From the NCBI GenBank assembly GCA_964638245.1, contig CAZWZG010000039.1, positions 1 to 21,961 of the forward strand: a DNA stretch of 21,961 nucleotides. Direction: 5' to 3'. Below the pieces are notes generated by a model. That model had not been told where the DNA came from and ran no database searches. It saw only the letters and a program-made list of their open reading frames with translations. A program made the translations under genes and the position numbers. The stretch is from CAZWZG01 sp964638245 (GTDB lineage Bacteria > Pseudomonadota > Alphaproteobacteria > Rhodobacterales > Rhodobacteraceae). This document shows, piece by piece, positions 1-8,515 of this stretch (position 1 is the first letter of the stretch; every line of letters starts with the position of its first letter).

Positions 1-1
1 C

Positions 2-46
2 GCCTACATGGCCGAACGCACCCCCACCGAATTTGAGGAAGCCTGA
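2..46 (+). CDS. 3' end of an unidentified upstream gene (partial)
   Basis: Only the last 14 codons and a TGA stop are inside the window. They read A-Y-M-A-E-R-T-P-T-E-F-E-E-A, in the frame starting at base 2. The stop lies 1 bp before the iolB start, and the iolB ribosome-binding site GAGGAA (35-40) is inside this reading frame, so the two genes are almost certainly one transcript. Another inositol-catabolism gene (iolC, iolD or iolE type) would fit the context, but 14 residues are too few to identify it. Confidence 0.6.
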   Translation, partial: AYMAERTPTEFEEA

Positions 47-47
47 T

Positions 48-905
48 ATGCATATCGCTCCATATGACAACAAGAACGAGCCAATCGTTGATGTTGATAA
101 CGAGACGGTTCCGTTGAACTTCTTCAACATCGTCAAGCTGACGAAGGGCGATACCTTCGTCTCGACCGTGCCCGGATACGAGACCTGCATCGTCCCGGCC
201 ACCGGCATGATCACGGTTGAGGTCGGCGGGCTTACGGCCAAGGACCTTGGCGGGCGTGGCGTCGATGTCTGGGATGGCGAGCCAGAAGGCGTTTATGTTC
301 CAACCGGCCTGACGGCCACGATGACCTGTCAGTCCGATGCGGCAGAAGTGTTCATCGCAGGGGCTAAATTCGACGAGGTGCTTGAACCGTTTGCGGTACG
401 TGAGGACGAACTCGATCTGGTCCAGTACGGCTCGGACGACACCAAGACCCACCGCAAGATAAAGCACATTCTAGGTCAGAAACAACATGGCAAGGTTGGT
501 CGCCTTCTGGTCAGCGAGCTCTATACCGTTGGGGCAGGGGGCTGGTCCGGATTTCCCAGCCACAAGCACGACACCGACCGCCCCGGGGACGATGGCGAAA
601 TGATCGAGACGCGCCATGATGAGACGTACAACTTCCGTTTCCGGCCCAACTATGGATCCGGCGTACAGATGCTCCAGCGGGTCGATAACGAGCCGGGCGA
701 TGCCTATCACATCGTCGATGGCTCCACGATTTGTCTCGACAACGGCTACCACCCCTGCGCGGTGCTGCCGGGTTATGAGATGTACTACTTCACCATCCTT
801 GGCGGCCTGAGCCAGCGCAGCCTGAAGCAGTATTTCCAGCCCACGCACGCCGATCAGCTGCACACGATCCCGGGCATTCTGGACATGGTGGCGAAGTTCA
901 AATGA
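48..905 (+). CDS. iolB: 5-deoxy-glucuronate isomerase (IolB/KduI family)
   Basis: 285-residue cytoplasmic bicupin enzyme. In the myo-inositol pathway IolB isomerises 5-deoxy-glucuronate to 2-deoxy-5-keto-gluconate (DKG). The family signature is visible around residues 163-175 (GAGGWSGFPSHKHD), with H172 and H174 as likely metal ligands; the glutamate of HDETY (E192) and the histidine of GYHP (H235) complete the expected site. Length matches the family (about 270-300). I chose ATG at 48 because GAGGAA at 35-40 sits 7 bp upstream; an in-frame TTG at 33 would read through that site. The stop overlaps the next start by 4 bp (ATGA at 902-905), indicating translational coupling to the aldolase. The closest alternative, KduI (pectin catabolism), is less likely given the aldolase and dehydrogenase that follow. 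Confidence 0.9.
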   Translation: MHIAPYDNKNEPIVDVDNETVPLNFFNIVKLTKGDTFVSTVPGYETCIVPATGMITVEVGGLTAKDLGGRGVDVWDGEPEGVYVPTGLTATMTCQSDAAEVFIAGAKFDEVLEPFAVREDELDLVQYGSDDTKTHRKIKHILGQKQHGKVGRLLVSELYTVGAGGWSGFPSHKHDTDRPGDDGEMIETRHDETYNFRFRPNYGSGVQMLQRVDNEPGDAYHIVDGSTICLDNGYHPCAVLPGYEMYYFTILGGLSQRSLKQYFQPTHADQLHTIPGILDMVAKFK

Positions 906-1738
906 CGGTTGCGCCGCTCTCGGAAGTCCTTCAGCCAGCGCTGAAGGGCGGCTACGCCGTGGGAGGGTTGGTGTGTCTCGGCTGGGAAGACATGCGCGCC
1001 TATGCCCATGCTGCCGAGGCCGAGGGGTTGCCGGTGATCCTGCAGGCCGGTCCGTCCTGTCGCGGTCATACGCCGCTGCCCGTGCTGGGGGCGATGATGC
1101 GCAATTTGGCGGAAAGCGTTTCGGTGCCGACGGTGATCCATCTGGACCACGGGTATACGTATCAAGAATGCAAGGAAGCGCTAGAATCTGGGTTCACGTC
1201 GCTCATGTTCGATGGCTCGCGGAAACCGCTCAACGAGAACATCGACGAAACCGCCCGGATCGCCGAAATGGCCCATGGGGCGGGCATCTCTTGCGAGGGC
1301 GAGATCGGTTTCGTGGGTTATGACAATGGCGATGAAAGCTTGGGCACCGATCCCGAAGAAGCCGCGAAATTCGCCGTGCAAAGCGGTGTGGACGCGATGG
1401 CGATTTCGGTTGGCAATGTGCATCTCCAGCAAAACAAAGAAGGTGGTCTTGACGAGGATCGCATCCGCGCCATCGAAGCTGTGACCAATGTCCCGCTCGT
1501 CATCCACGGCGGCTCAGGCGTGCCTGTGGCCCAGCGTAGCGCGCTCGCCCACGGTTCGAGTATTTGCAAGTTCAACATTGGCACCGAACTACGCATGGCC
1601 TTTGGCGCAGCATTGCGGGCATCGGTCGCGCGCGACGATGAACGCTTCGACCGCGTCCAAATCCTAAAAGAGGTCGAAGACCCGATCAAACATGCCGCGC
1701 GAAGTGTCTTACGCGCGCTTGGACCAAAAGAAGGCTAG
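902..1738 (+). CDS. iolJ: Class II (zinc) aldolase, probable 6-phospho-5-dehydro-2-deoxy-D-gluconate aldolase (IolJ-like)
   Basis: 278 residues, TIM-barrel class II aldolase of the FbaA/GatY/KbaY/IolJ family. Visible motifs are HLDHG at 80-84 (D82 acid/base, H83 zinc ligand), a CEGEIG stretch at 131-136, H174 in SVGNVH and H202 in IHGGSG as the other zinc ligands, and a phosphate-binding KFNIGTE segment near residue 224. IolJ cleaves DKG-phosphate to dihydroxyacetone phosphate and malonate semialdehyde. Placing it directly after iolB favours this over glycolytic fructose-bisphosphate aldolase, although sequence alone does not settle substrate. The start overlaps the iolB stop by 4 bp, and 4 bp separate the stop from the next ATG. 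Confidence 0.82.
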   Translation: MTVAPLSEVLQPALKGGYAVGGLVCLGWEDMRAYAHAAEAEGLPVILQAGPSCRGHTPLPVLGAMMRNLAESVSVPTVIHLDHGYTYQECKEALESGFTSLMFDGSRKPLNENIDETARIAEMAHGAGISCEGEIGFVGYDNGDESLGTDPEEAAKFAVQSGVDAMAISVGNVHLQQNKEGGLDEDRIRAIEAVTNVPLVIHGGSGVPVAQRSALAHGSSICKFNIGTELRMAFGAALRASVARDDERFDRVQILKEVEDPIKHAARSVLRALGPKEG

Positions 1739-1742
1739 GCTC

Positions 1743-2732
1743 ATGCTCCATATCGGTATTCTCGGTTGCGGCCGGATCGGCCAGGTTCACGCGATGAGCC
1801 TTGAGCGCCTCAAGGACCGCGCCCGGCTGGTTGCGGTGGCAGATGCTTTTGAAGAGGCGGCCGAAGCCCTGGCAGCAAAAACCGGTGCAGAGGTTCGGGA
1901 TGCCGACACGCTGATCGCCAGCGCGGATATCGATGCGATCATTATCGGAACGCCAACTTCAACGCACTACGATATCATTCACAAGGCAGCCGCCGCTGGC
2001 AAAGCGATCTTCTGCGAAAAGCCGGTGGATTTGTCGTCCGAGCGTGCTGCGGAATGTGCGGCCATCGTGGCAAAGGCAGGTGTTCCGTTCCTAACGGCCT
2101 TCAATCGCCGGTTTGACCCGAACTTTGCCCATGTCGAAGCTGAACTGCGCAAGGGAACGATCGGCGCGATCGAGCAGGTGATCATCACCTCCCGCGATCC
2201 CGGTCCGCCCCCGATCGAGTACATCCCTCACTCCGGGGGAATCTTCCGGGACATGATGATCCACGACTTCGACATGGCGCGGTTCCTTTTGGGCGAAGAG
2301 CCAACCAGCGTTTACGCGGTCGGATCTTGCATGGTGGACCCAAAGATTGGCGCCGCGGGCGATGTCGATACTGCGGCCGTGACCATGACGACGGCTTCCG
2401 GGGCGGTGTGCCAGATTACAAACTCTCGCCGCGCCACCTACGGCTATGACCAGAGGATCGAAGTGCATGGCAGCAAAGGTATGCTGGCGGCCAAGAACAT
2501 TCGCGAAACCAGCGTGGAACATGCTGGCGAGGCCGGCTTTATCAGCGCTCCGAATGTTCACTTTTTCCTCGAGCGATATGCGGACGCCTATGTCCGCGAA
2601 CTGGAGCATTTCCTGGACGCTGTGACGGCGGGAACGGCGCCGTCGCCGTCGGCCGAGGATGGATTGCGGGCACAGCGCCTCGCGGACGCTGCGGCACGCT
2701 CTCTCGCCGAGGGCGGCCCTGTCACGCCTTGA
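1743..2732 (+). CDS. iolG: Gfo/Idh/MocA oxidoreductase, probable inositol 2-dehydrogenase
   Basis: 329 residues. The N-terminal Rossmann fold carries GILGCGRIGQVHA (residues 5-17) for NAD(P) binding. The family EKP motif is at 92-94 (K93), and the D170/H174 pair in FRDMMIHD matches the Lys-Asp-His triad known from Bacillus IolG. Inositol 2-dehydrogenase oxidises myo-inositol to scyllo-inosose, the first pathway step, so it fits with iolB and the aldolase. It could instead act on scyllo-inositol or an inositol epimer. I chose ATG 1743, with AGAAGG at 1729-1734 as ribosome-binding site, 4 bp after the aldolase stop; an open frame continues upstream from 1692 inside the aldolase gene but lacks a good start. 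The stop TGA (2730-2732) abuts the stop of the convergent oxyR. Confidence 0.82.
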   Translation: MLHIGILGCGRIGQVHAMSLERLKDRARLVAVADAFEEAAEALAAKTGAEVRDADTLIASADIDAIIIGTPTSTHYDIIHKAAAAGKAIFCEKPVDLSSERAAECAAIVAKAGVPFLTAFNRRFDPNFAHVEAELRKGTIGAIEQVIITSRDPGPPPIEYIPHSGGIFRDMMIHDFDMARFLLGEEPTSVYAVGSCMVDPKIGAAGDVDTAAVTMTTASGAVCQITNSRRATYGYDQRIEVHGSKGMLAAKNIRETSVEHAGEAGFISAPNVHFFLERYADAYVRELEHFLDAVTAGTAPSPSAEDGLRAQRLADAAARSLAEGGPVTP

Positions 2733-3796
2733 TCACTCGTCGCCCGAAACCAATCCTGTGTCGCACGCTGCGCGCCGGACAACTTTGGCAATATCGTTCA
2801 ACTGAGCGGCCATGGGGCTCGAATTGCGCCAGACCATTCCGACGGTCCGCTTTGGCCCCAACGGGCCAAGATCGGCGATGGCCACAGGGGTCGAGCGCGT
2901 TTCGACTTTTCGCGCCATCTCGGGAATGAAGGTCACACCAAGCCCTGCGGCGGCCATCTGGACAAGCGTAGACAAGGACGATCCATCTAGCCCGTCACGT
3001 TTGGCTCCGATGCTACAAAAGCTGAGCGCTTGATCTCGAAAACAATGCCCTTCTTCGAGAAGAAGCAACCGCATCTCTGCGAGAGTTTCCGCGTCGGGCA
3101 CAGGCGCTTTCGCGTCCTTTTGGGCGCGAACGAGAAGTAGCTTTTCTTCAAACAGCGCTACTTCGGTCAGAGCGGTTTCGGAGACTGGCAATGCGACGAT
3201 GGCAGCATCCAGTTTTCCGTCGTGAAGATCGGCAATCAGTCTGTCGGTGATAGTCTCGCGTACGTGCACATCTAGACTTGGAAACTCGTCCCCAAGCCGT
3301 GCAAGAATGTCAGGCANNNNNNNNNNNNNNNNNNNNNNNNNNNNNNNNNNNNNNNNNNNNNNNNNNNNNNNNNNNNNNNNNNNNNNNNNNNNNNNNNNNN
3401 NNNNNNNNNNNNNNNNACGTGCACATCTAGACTTGGAAACTCGTCCCCAAGCCGTGCAAGAATGTCAGGCAAAAGATAAGGAGCGATCGTCGGGATTATT
3501 CCAAGGCGCAGCCTCCCAACGGCCCCGGCTTCAGCGGCGCGGACCACTTCGCTCAGCTCGTCCGCCGCTCGCAATATCCCGCGAATCCGCTCTGCGATTT
3601 CCTCGCCAAAACCGGTCAAACGCACTGCCCGCGAACCACGTTCAAAAAGCGGTGTTCCGAAAGCGTCTTCGAGGGCAGAGATTTGCAAACTAAGGGCAGG
3701 CTGAGAAATTGCCGAAACATCTGCAGCACGGCCAAAATGGCCTTGCCGCGCCAAAGCGTCGAAATACCTGAGCTGGCGAAGGGTGAATCTATCCAT
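2733..3796 (-). CDS. oxyR: OxyR, peroxide-sensing LysR-type regulator (split by a scaffold gap artefact)
   Basis: As deposited the gene is interrupted by 100 N and shifted in frame. The 55 bp before the gap (3262-3316) recur exactly after it (3417-3471). Removing one copy plus the N run (155 bp) joins the two reading frames into 909 bp, that is 302 residues, the normal OxyR length. The repaired protein has an N-terminal winged helix-turn-helix (about 1-60, with SQPALSLQIS as recognition helix) and a periplasmic-binding-like sensor domain. Cysteines at 200 and 209, in the context GHC-FRDQALSF-C, correspond to the disulfide pair C199/C208 of E. coli OxyR. OxyR activates peroxide-defence genes such as katG, which is divergent from it with 104 bp between. 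I regard the gene as intact in the organism. Confidence 0.93.
3317..3416. other. Scaffold gap of 100 N between overlapping contig ends
   Basis: Exactly 100 undetermined bases, a common default for a gap of unknown size. The 55 bp on the left (3262-3316) are identical to the 55 bp on the right (3417-3471). The true gap size is therefore most simply minus 55: the contig ends overlap and nothing is missing. The restored oxyR reading frame supports this. Confidence 0.93.
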
Positions 3797-3900
3797 AAGA
3801 AAAACCTATCACTGCAATCAGAAATAGCAACTTTAGCTAATCGATACGATTTGCTAGAACGATTCTAGATACGAAACCCCAACCAGCGGAGAATACCCCC
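3797..3900. promoter_or_regulatory. oxyR-katG divergent promoter region with inverted repeats
   Basis: This 104-bp AT-rich interval serves both divergent genes. It contains a perfect inverted repeat CTAGAA-CGA-TTCTAG (3854-3868), an imperfectly spaced TAGC-N7-GCTA (3825-3839), and ATAA-N7-CTAT (3795-3809), which overlaps the oxyR start codon. The last differs by one base from the ATAG-N7-CTAT half of the enterobacterial OxyR consensus. A ribosome-binding site resembling GCGGAG precedes katG. OxyR binding here is expected from the family and arrangement; which repeat is the real operator is not resolved by eye. Confidence 0.6.
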
Positions 3901-6084
<2,184 letters not shown>

Positions 6085-6106
6085 TAACCACCTAAAAAAC
6101 GTATCT

Positions 6107-6134
6107 ACGGGCATCGAAGCAATTCGGTGCCCGT
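6107..6134. terminator. Probable bidirectional terminator between katG and the lysR-type gene
   Basis: Ten-pair stem ACGGGCATCG / CGGTGCCCGT (6107-6116 and 6125-6134, one G-T pair) with an 8-nt loop. On the + strand it is followed by TTTGCATTT. On the - strand it is followed, after 7 bases, by a run of six T. It lies between two convergent genes, katG ending at 6084 and the regulator ending at 6141. Confidence 0.8.
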
Positions 6135-6140
6135 TTGCAT

Positions 6141-7052
6141 TTAAGGATGGGCGACGTCCCGCGCTGCCAAAACCCGGTCACGCAGCCATTGGTTCCGGCC
6201 CGAATGCTCCATCCGCCGGTGCCAAACGAGGTCGTACTTGAGAGGCGAAAGGGCAAATGGCGGCTCGCAACTTGCCAACGTGCCATACACGGCCTCCCCC
6301 ATCCGCGCGGGCATTGTCGTGATCAAGTCAGTGCCCCTGATGAACTCTCCAAGCATCGATGAAGTTGGGGCAGTCAGGTTGATCTTGCGTTTCAGGCCGA
6401 GACGCTTGAGGTCGTCCTGCAAAACAGTTCGTCCCCCACTTCCGTGGTCGACGACACCATGACTGGCGTTCACATAGTCATCCTCGGTCAAAACAGGATC
6501 GCGACACTCCGGATCGTAGTAGATCACCATACGATCCGTTGAATAAGGCGAATGGTTTAGGACCGGAGAGTACGTCCGTGCTGCCAGTGCGATCGCAACG
6601 TCTGCGCGGCGCGGGTCGAGATAGGCATTCAGATCCTCACTACTGGAAAGACGCTTCAGCTCAAGGCGTGCCGAGGGGGCCTTTTCGGCGATAAGCCTCT
6701 GTAATGCCCGCATATCCGGTAACAAAGACGGCGTTGAAATGGCCAAGCTAAAAGCGTCTTTTTCGGCCTCCGGGTCGTAGTCGCCAGTAACGATCAGGCC
6801 CTCGATTTCAGCTAAGATCGAGCGAACCCGGGGGATGATGCTGACAAGCGCTTCCGTTGGTTCGATACCGCGACCGGCTTTCACGAAAAGCGGATCGCCA
6901 ATGGCTTCGCGCAGTCTTTCCAGCGTATGGCTGACTGTAGACTGGTTGAGGTCGAACTCCGCCGCCGCCTTGCTGATCGAGCCAGATTCATAGACGGCAA
7001 CGAGAAGACGAAGCTTATGGGCATCGATCGTCGACATATTGATTTTTTGCAT
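6141..7052 (-). CDS. LysR-type transcriptional regulator of unknown target
   Basis: 303 residues. The N-terminal winged helix-turn-helix spans about residues 8-68, with recognition-helix sequence NQSTVSHTLERLREAIGDPL and the family LF(V)K-G segment. The rest is a LysR substrate-binding domain. It is not OxyR: the paired redox cysteines are absent from the corresponding region. The frame stays open well upstream to 7373; I chose ATG 7052 because the conserved helix-turn-helix begins a few residues later. An internal ATG at 7037 is also possible, and neither has a strong ribosome-binding site. It is divergent from the LacI-family operon across 372 bp, so it may control that operon, itself, or a distant gene. 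The ligand cannot be inferred. Confidence 0.88.
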   Translation of the reverse strand: MQKINMSTIDAHKLRLLVAVYESGSISKAAAEFDLNQSTVSHTLERLREAIGDPLFVKAGRGIEPTEALVSIIPRVRSILAEIEGLIVTGDYDPEAEKDAFSLAISTPSLLPDMRALQRLIAEKAPSARLELKRLSSSEDLNAYLDPRRADVAIALAARTYSPVLNHSPYSTDRMVIYYDPECRDPVLTEDDYVNASHGVVDHGSGGRTVLQDDLKRLGLKRKINLTAPTSSMLGEFIRGTDLITTMPARMGEAVYGTLASCEPPFALSPLKYDLVWHRRMEHSGRNQWLRDRVLAARDVAHP

Positions 7053-7214
7053 GCGACTTTGTCTTTCGGTCGATTGTTTGCTTTTTTCCCGACCGCTAGA
7101 CATAGCGCGGGTTGCACCCAAAGAAAGTGCACTCGTCAGGATATGAGCGCGCGCGGTTGGGGACTTTCGGGAGGCTGCAGTCGCGCTCTTACCCACCCAT
7201 TCCTGTCTAGTAGG

Positions 7215-7246
7215 GACGCTTGCATCAGATGTGCGATGCAAGCGTC
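7215..7246. repeat. Perfect 12-bp inverted repeat with 8-bp asymmetric spacer
   Basis: GACGCTTGCATC (7215-7226) and GATGCAAGCGTC (7235-7246) are exact reverse complements around the spacer AGATGTGC. No T-run follows on either strand, so it is not a classical terminator. It could be a regulator operator, an RNA hairpin in the 5' leader of one of the divergent genes, or a recombination-type site. Function is unknown. Confidence 0.85.
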
Positions 7247-7376
7247 TCGAACCTGCAAAGATCCTTTGAAACCTAAGCGATGCTGGCCTATCCAAGTCGC
7301 TTGTTTTGCTGCACACACCCGTACTGATGTGGGTCAGAAAATGATCAAATCCGAGCGTGTACGCAAAAAACAATTG

Positions 7377-7392
7377 CCGAAACCGGTTTCGG
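7377..7392. promoter_or_regulatory. Perfect 16-bp palindrome, probable LacI-family operator
   Basis: CCGAAACCGGTTTCGG is a perfect palindrome with a central CG, the classic form of LacI/GalR-family operators (AAACCGGTTT core). It ends 32 bp before the start codon of the LacI-family gene at 7425. It therefore most likely mediates autoregulation of the repressor and control of the whole downstream operon. I found no second copy in front of the binding-protein gene at 8516. Confidence 0.8.
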
Positions 7393-7424
7393 AAGTGAAT
7401 TTCTGAGTCGGGAGGAAATTCAAG

Positions 7425-8483
7425 ATGGTCTCAAGACCACTCCGAAATGTGGAAGCGCGACCGCGGCGGCGGGTGACGATCAATGACCTTGCCGGTCATC
7501 TTGGTCTTACCAAAAGCACAGTTTCTCGCGCCTTGAACGACTACCCAGATATTTCCCCGGCGACACGTGCAAGGGTCAAACGCCAGGCCGAGGTTATGGG
7601 CTATCGCCCTTTGAGTCAGGCGCAAGCTATACGCACAGGACGCACGCGCTCTATCGGGTTGGTCGTCCAGTCTGATCTACACGATGGATACCGCCCATTC
7701 TTGTCCGAATTCTTTGCGGGTATGGCCGAAGAAGCCGGTTCGCAGAACTGGACACTGGCCGTTGCAAATGCCGATGTCGAAGACGAGGTTGGCGACGTCT
7801 ACCGCCGCCTTGTGGATGAGCGCAAAGTTGACGGTTTCGTTTTGCCACGGACCCGGACACGCGATCCGCGTGTTACTCTTTTGCGCTCGCTCGATGTGCC
7901 TTTCGTCCTGTTCGGCCGCACAGCAGATGATGCGGGTTGCGCTTGGTATGATGTGCTTGGTGAGGATGCGATGTCCGAGGCGGTCGAGCGTCTTTTTGCC
8001 CTCGGCCATCGCCGGATCGCCCATATCGCTGGGCAGGACGGGTACTATTATTCAGAAATTCGCCTCAAGGGCTATCGCGACGGCCTGGCAAAGGTGGGCC
8101 TGCCTTTTGATGCGGCACTTGTGGTGCGCAACTGCGCGGACCACGAGAATGGCCTTCAAGCGGGTCGCAAGTTGCTTGGTTTGAGCGACGCACCGACCGC
8201 AGTTGTTGCTGCTGTCGATATCGGTGCCCTTGGCCTTTATCAGGCCGCCGCCGAGCGTGATTTGCGCGTCGGCAAAGACATCTCTGTCATCTCATATGAC
8301 GGGACGACGATTGGCGCCTACGCCAACCCACCGCTTTCCACTTACGAAGTCGACAACCGCCTTGCGGGCGCGCGTCTGGCTTCGCTGCTTATCCGGCGCA
8401 TCCGCGGCGAAGCGCCGGAGAACCTTCGTGAACTGGGCCCCGCCCGGTTTGTCGAGCGGAGCTCCGCCGCAGCTTTAAACTGA
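7425..8483 (+). CDS. LacI-family transcriptional regulator of the ABC/GH63 operon
   Basis: 352 residues. The LacI-type helix-turn-helix and hinge occupy about 17-62 (VTINDLAGHLGLTKSTVSRA, then a TRARV segment and MGYRP). A periplasmic-binding-protein-like sugar-sensing domain follows, with recognisable LVVQSDLHDGY, FVLFGR and GHRRIAHIAG stretches. ATG 7425 has GGAGGA 8 bp upstream. The stop is 32 bp before the binding-protein start with no terminator between, so regulator and transporter probably share a transcript. The palindrome at 7377-7392 is its likely operator. It resembles regulators such as AglR/ThuR that govern alpha-glucoside uptake; the true effector is presumably the transported solute or its product. 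Confidence 0.92.
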   Translation: MVSRPLRNVEARPRRRVTINDLAGHLGLTKSTVSRALNDYPDISPATRARVKRQAEVMGYRPLSQAQAIRTGRTRSIGLVVQSDLHDGYRPFLSEFFAGMAEEAGSQNWTLAVANADVEDEVGDVYRRLVDERKVDGFVLPRTRTRDPRVTLLRSLDVPFVLFGRTADDAGCAWYDVLGEDAMSEAVERLFALGHRRIAHIAGQDGYYYSEIRLKGYRDGLAKVGLPFDAALVVRNCADHENGLQAGRKLLGLSDAPTAVVAAVDIGALGLYQAAAERDLRVGKDISVISYDGTTIGAYANPPLSTYEVDNRLAGARLASLLIRRIRGEAPENLRELGPARFVERSSAAALN

Positions 8484-8515
8484 ATGCACAAACAACAATT
8501 GGGAGGACGCAATAC

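Larger units (their letters stand above)
7053..7424. promoter_or_regulatory. Divergent intergenic region (372 bp) between lysR-type and lacI-type genes
   Basis: I see no credible protein gene here. It must hold the promoters of both divergent regulators. Two symmetrical elements stand out: a perfect 12-8-12 inverted repeat (7215-7246) and a perfect 16-bp palindrome (7377-7392), both listed separately. The segment is less GC-rich than the flanking genes, notably around 7320-7400. A strong ribosome-binding site GGAGGA (7411-7416) belongs to the downstream gene. Confidence 0.65.

Noticed and set aside
3262..3471. 55-bp direct repeat flanking a gap as a true duplication or insertion in oxyR
   Set aside because: The N run has a default size, the repeat is exact, and collapsing it restores a perfect-length OxyR. 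Assembly overlap is by far the simplest explanation.
7215..7246. Reading the 12-8-12 inverted repeat as a rho-independent terminator
   Set aside because: No T-run on either strand, and it sits upstream of both divergent genes where a terminator would have nothing obvious to stop.
7053..7373. N-terminal extension of the LysR-type regulator upstream of 7052
   Set aside because: The frame is open, but the added residues precede the usual start of the helix-turn-helix, are low in conserved character and would cover the divergent regulatory region.
7142..7406. Possible small protein starting at the ATG near 7142 in the lysR-lacI gap
   Set aside because: No proper ribosome-binding spacing and no recognisable sequence, and it runs through both the 12-8-12 inverted repeat and the operator palindrome. 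Regulatory DNA is more likely.
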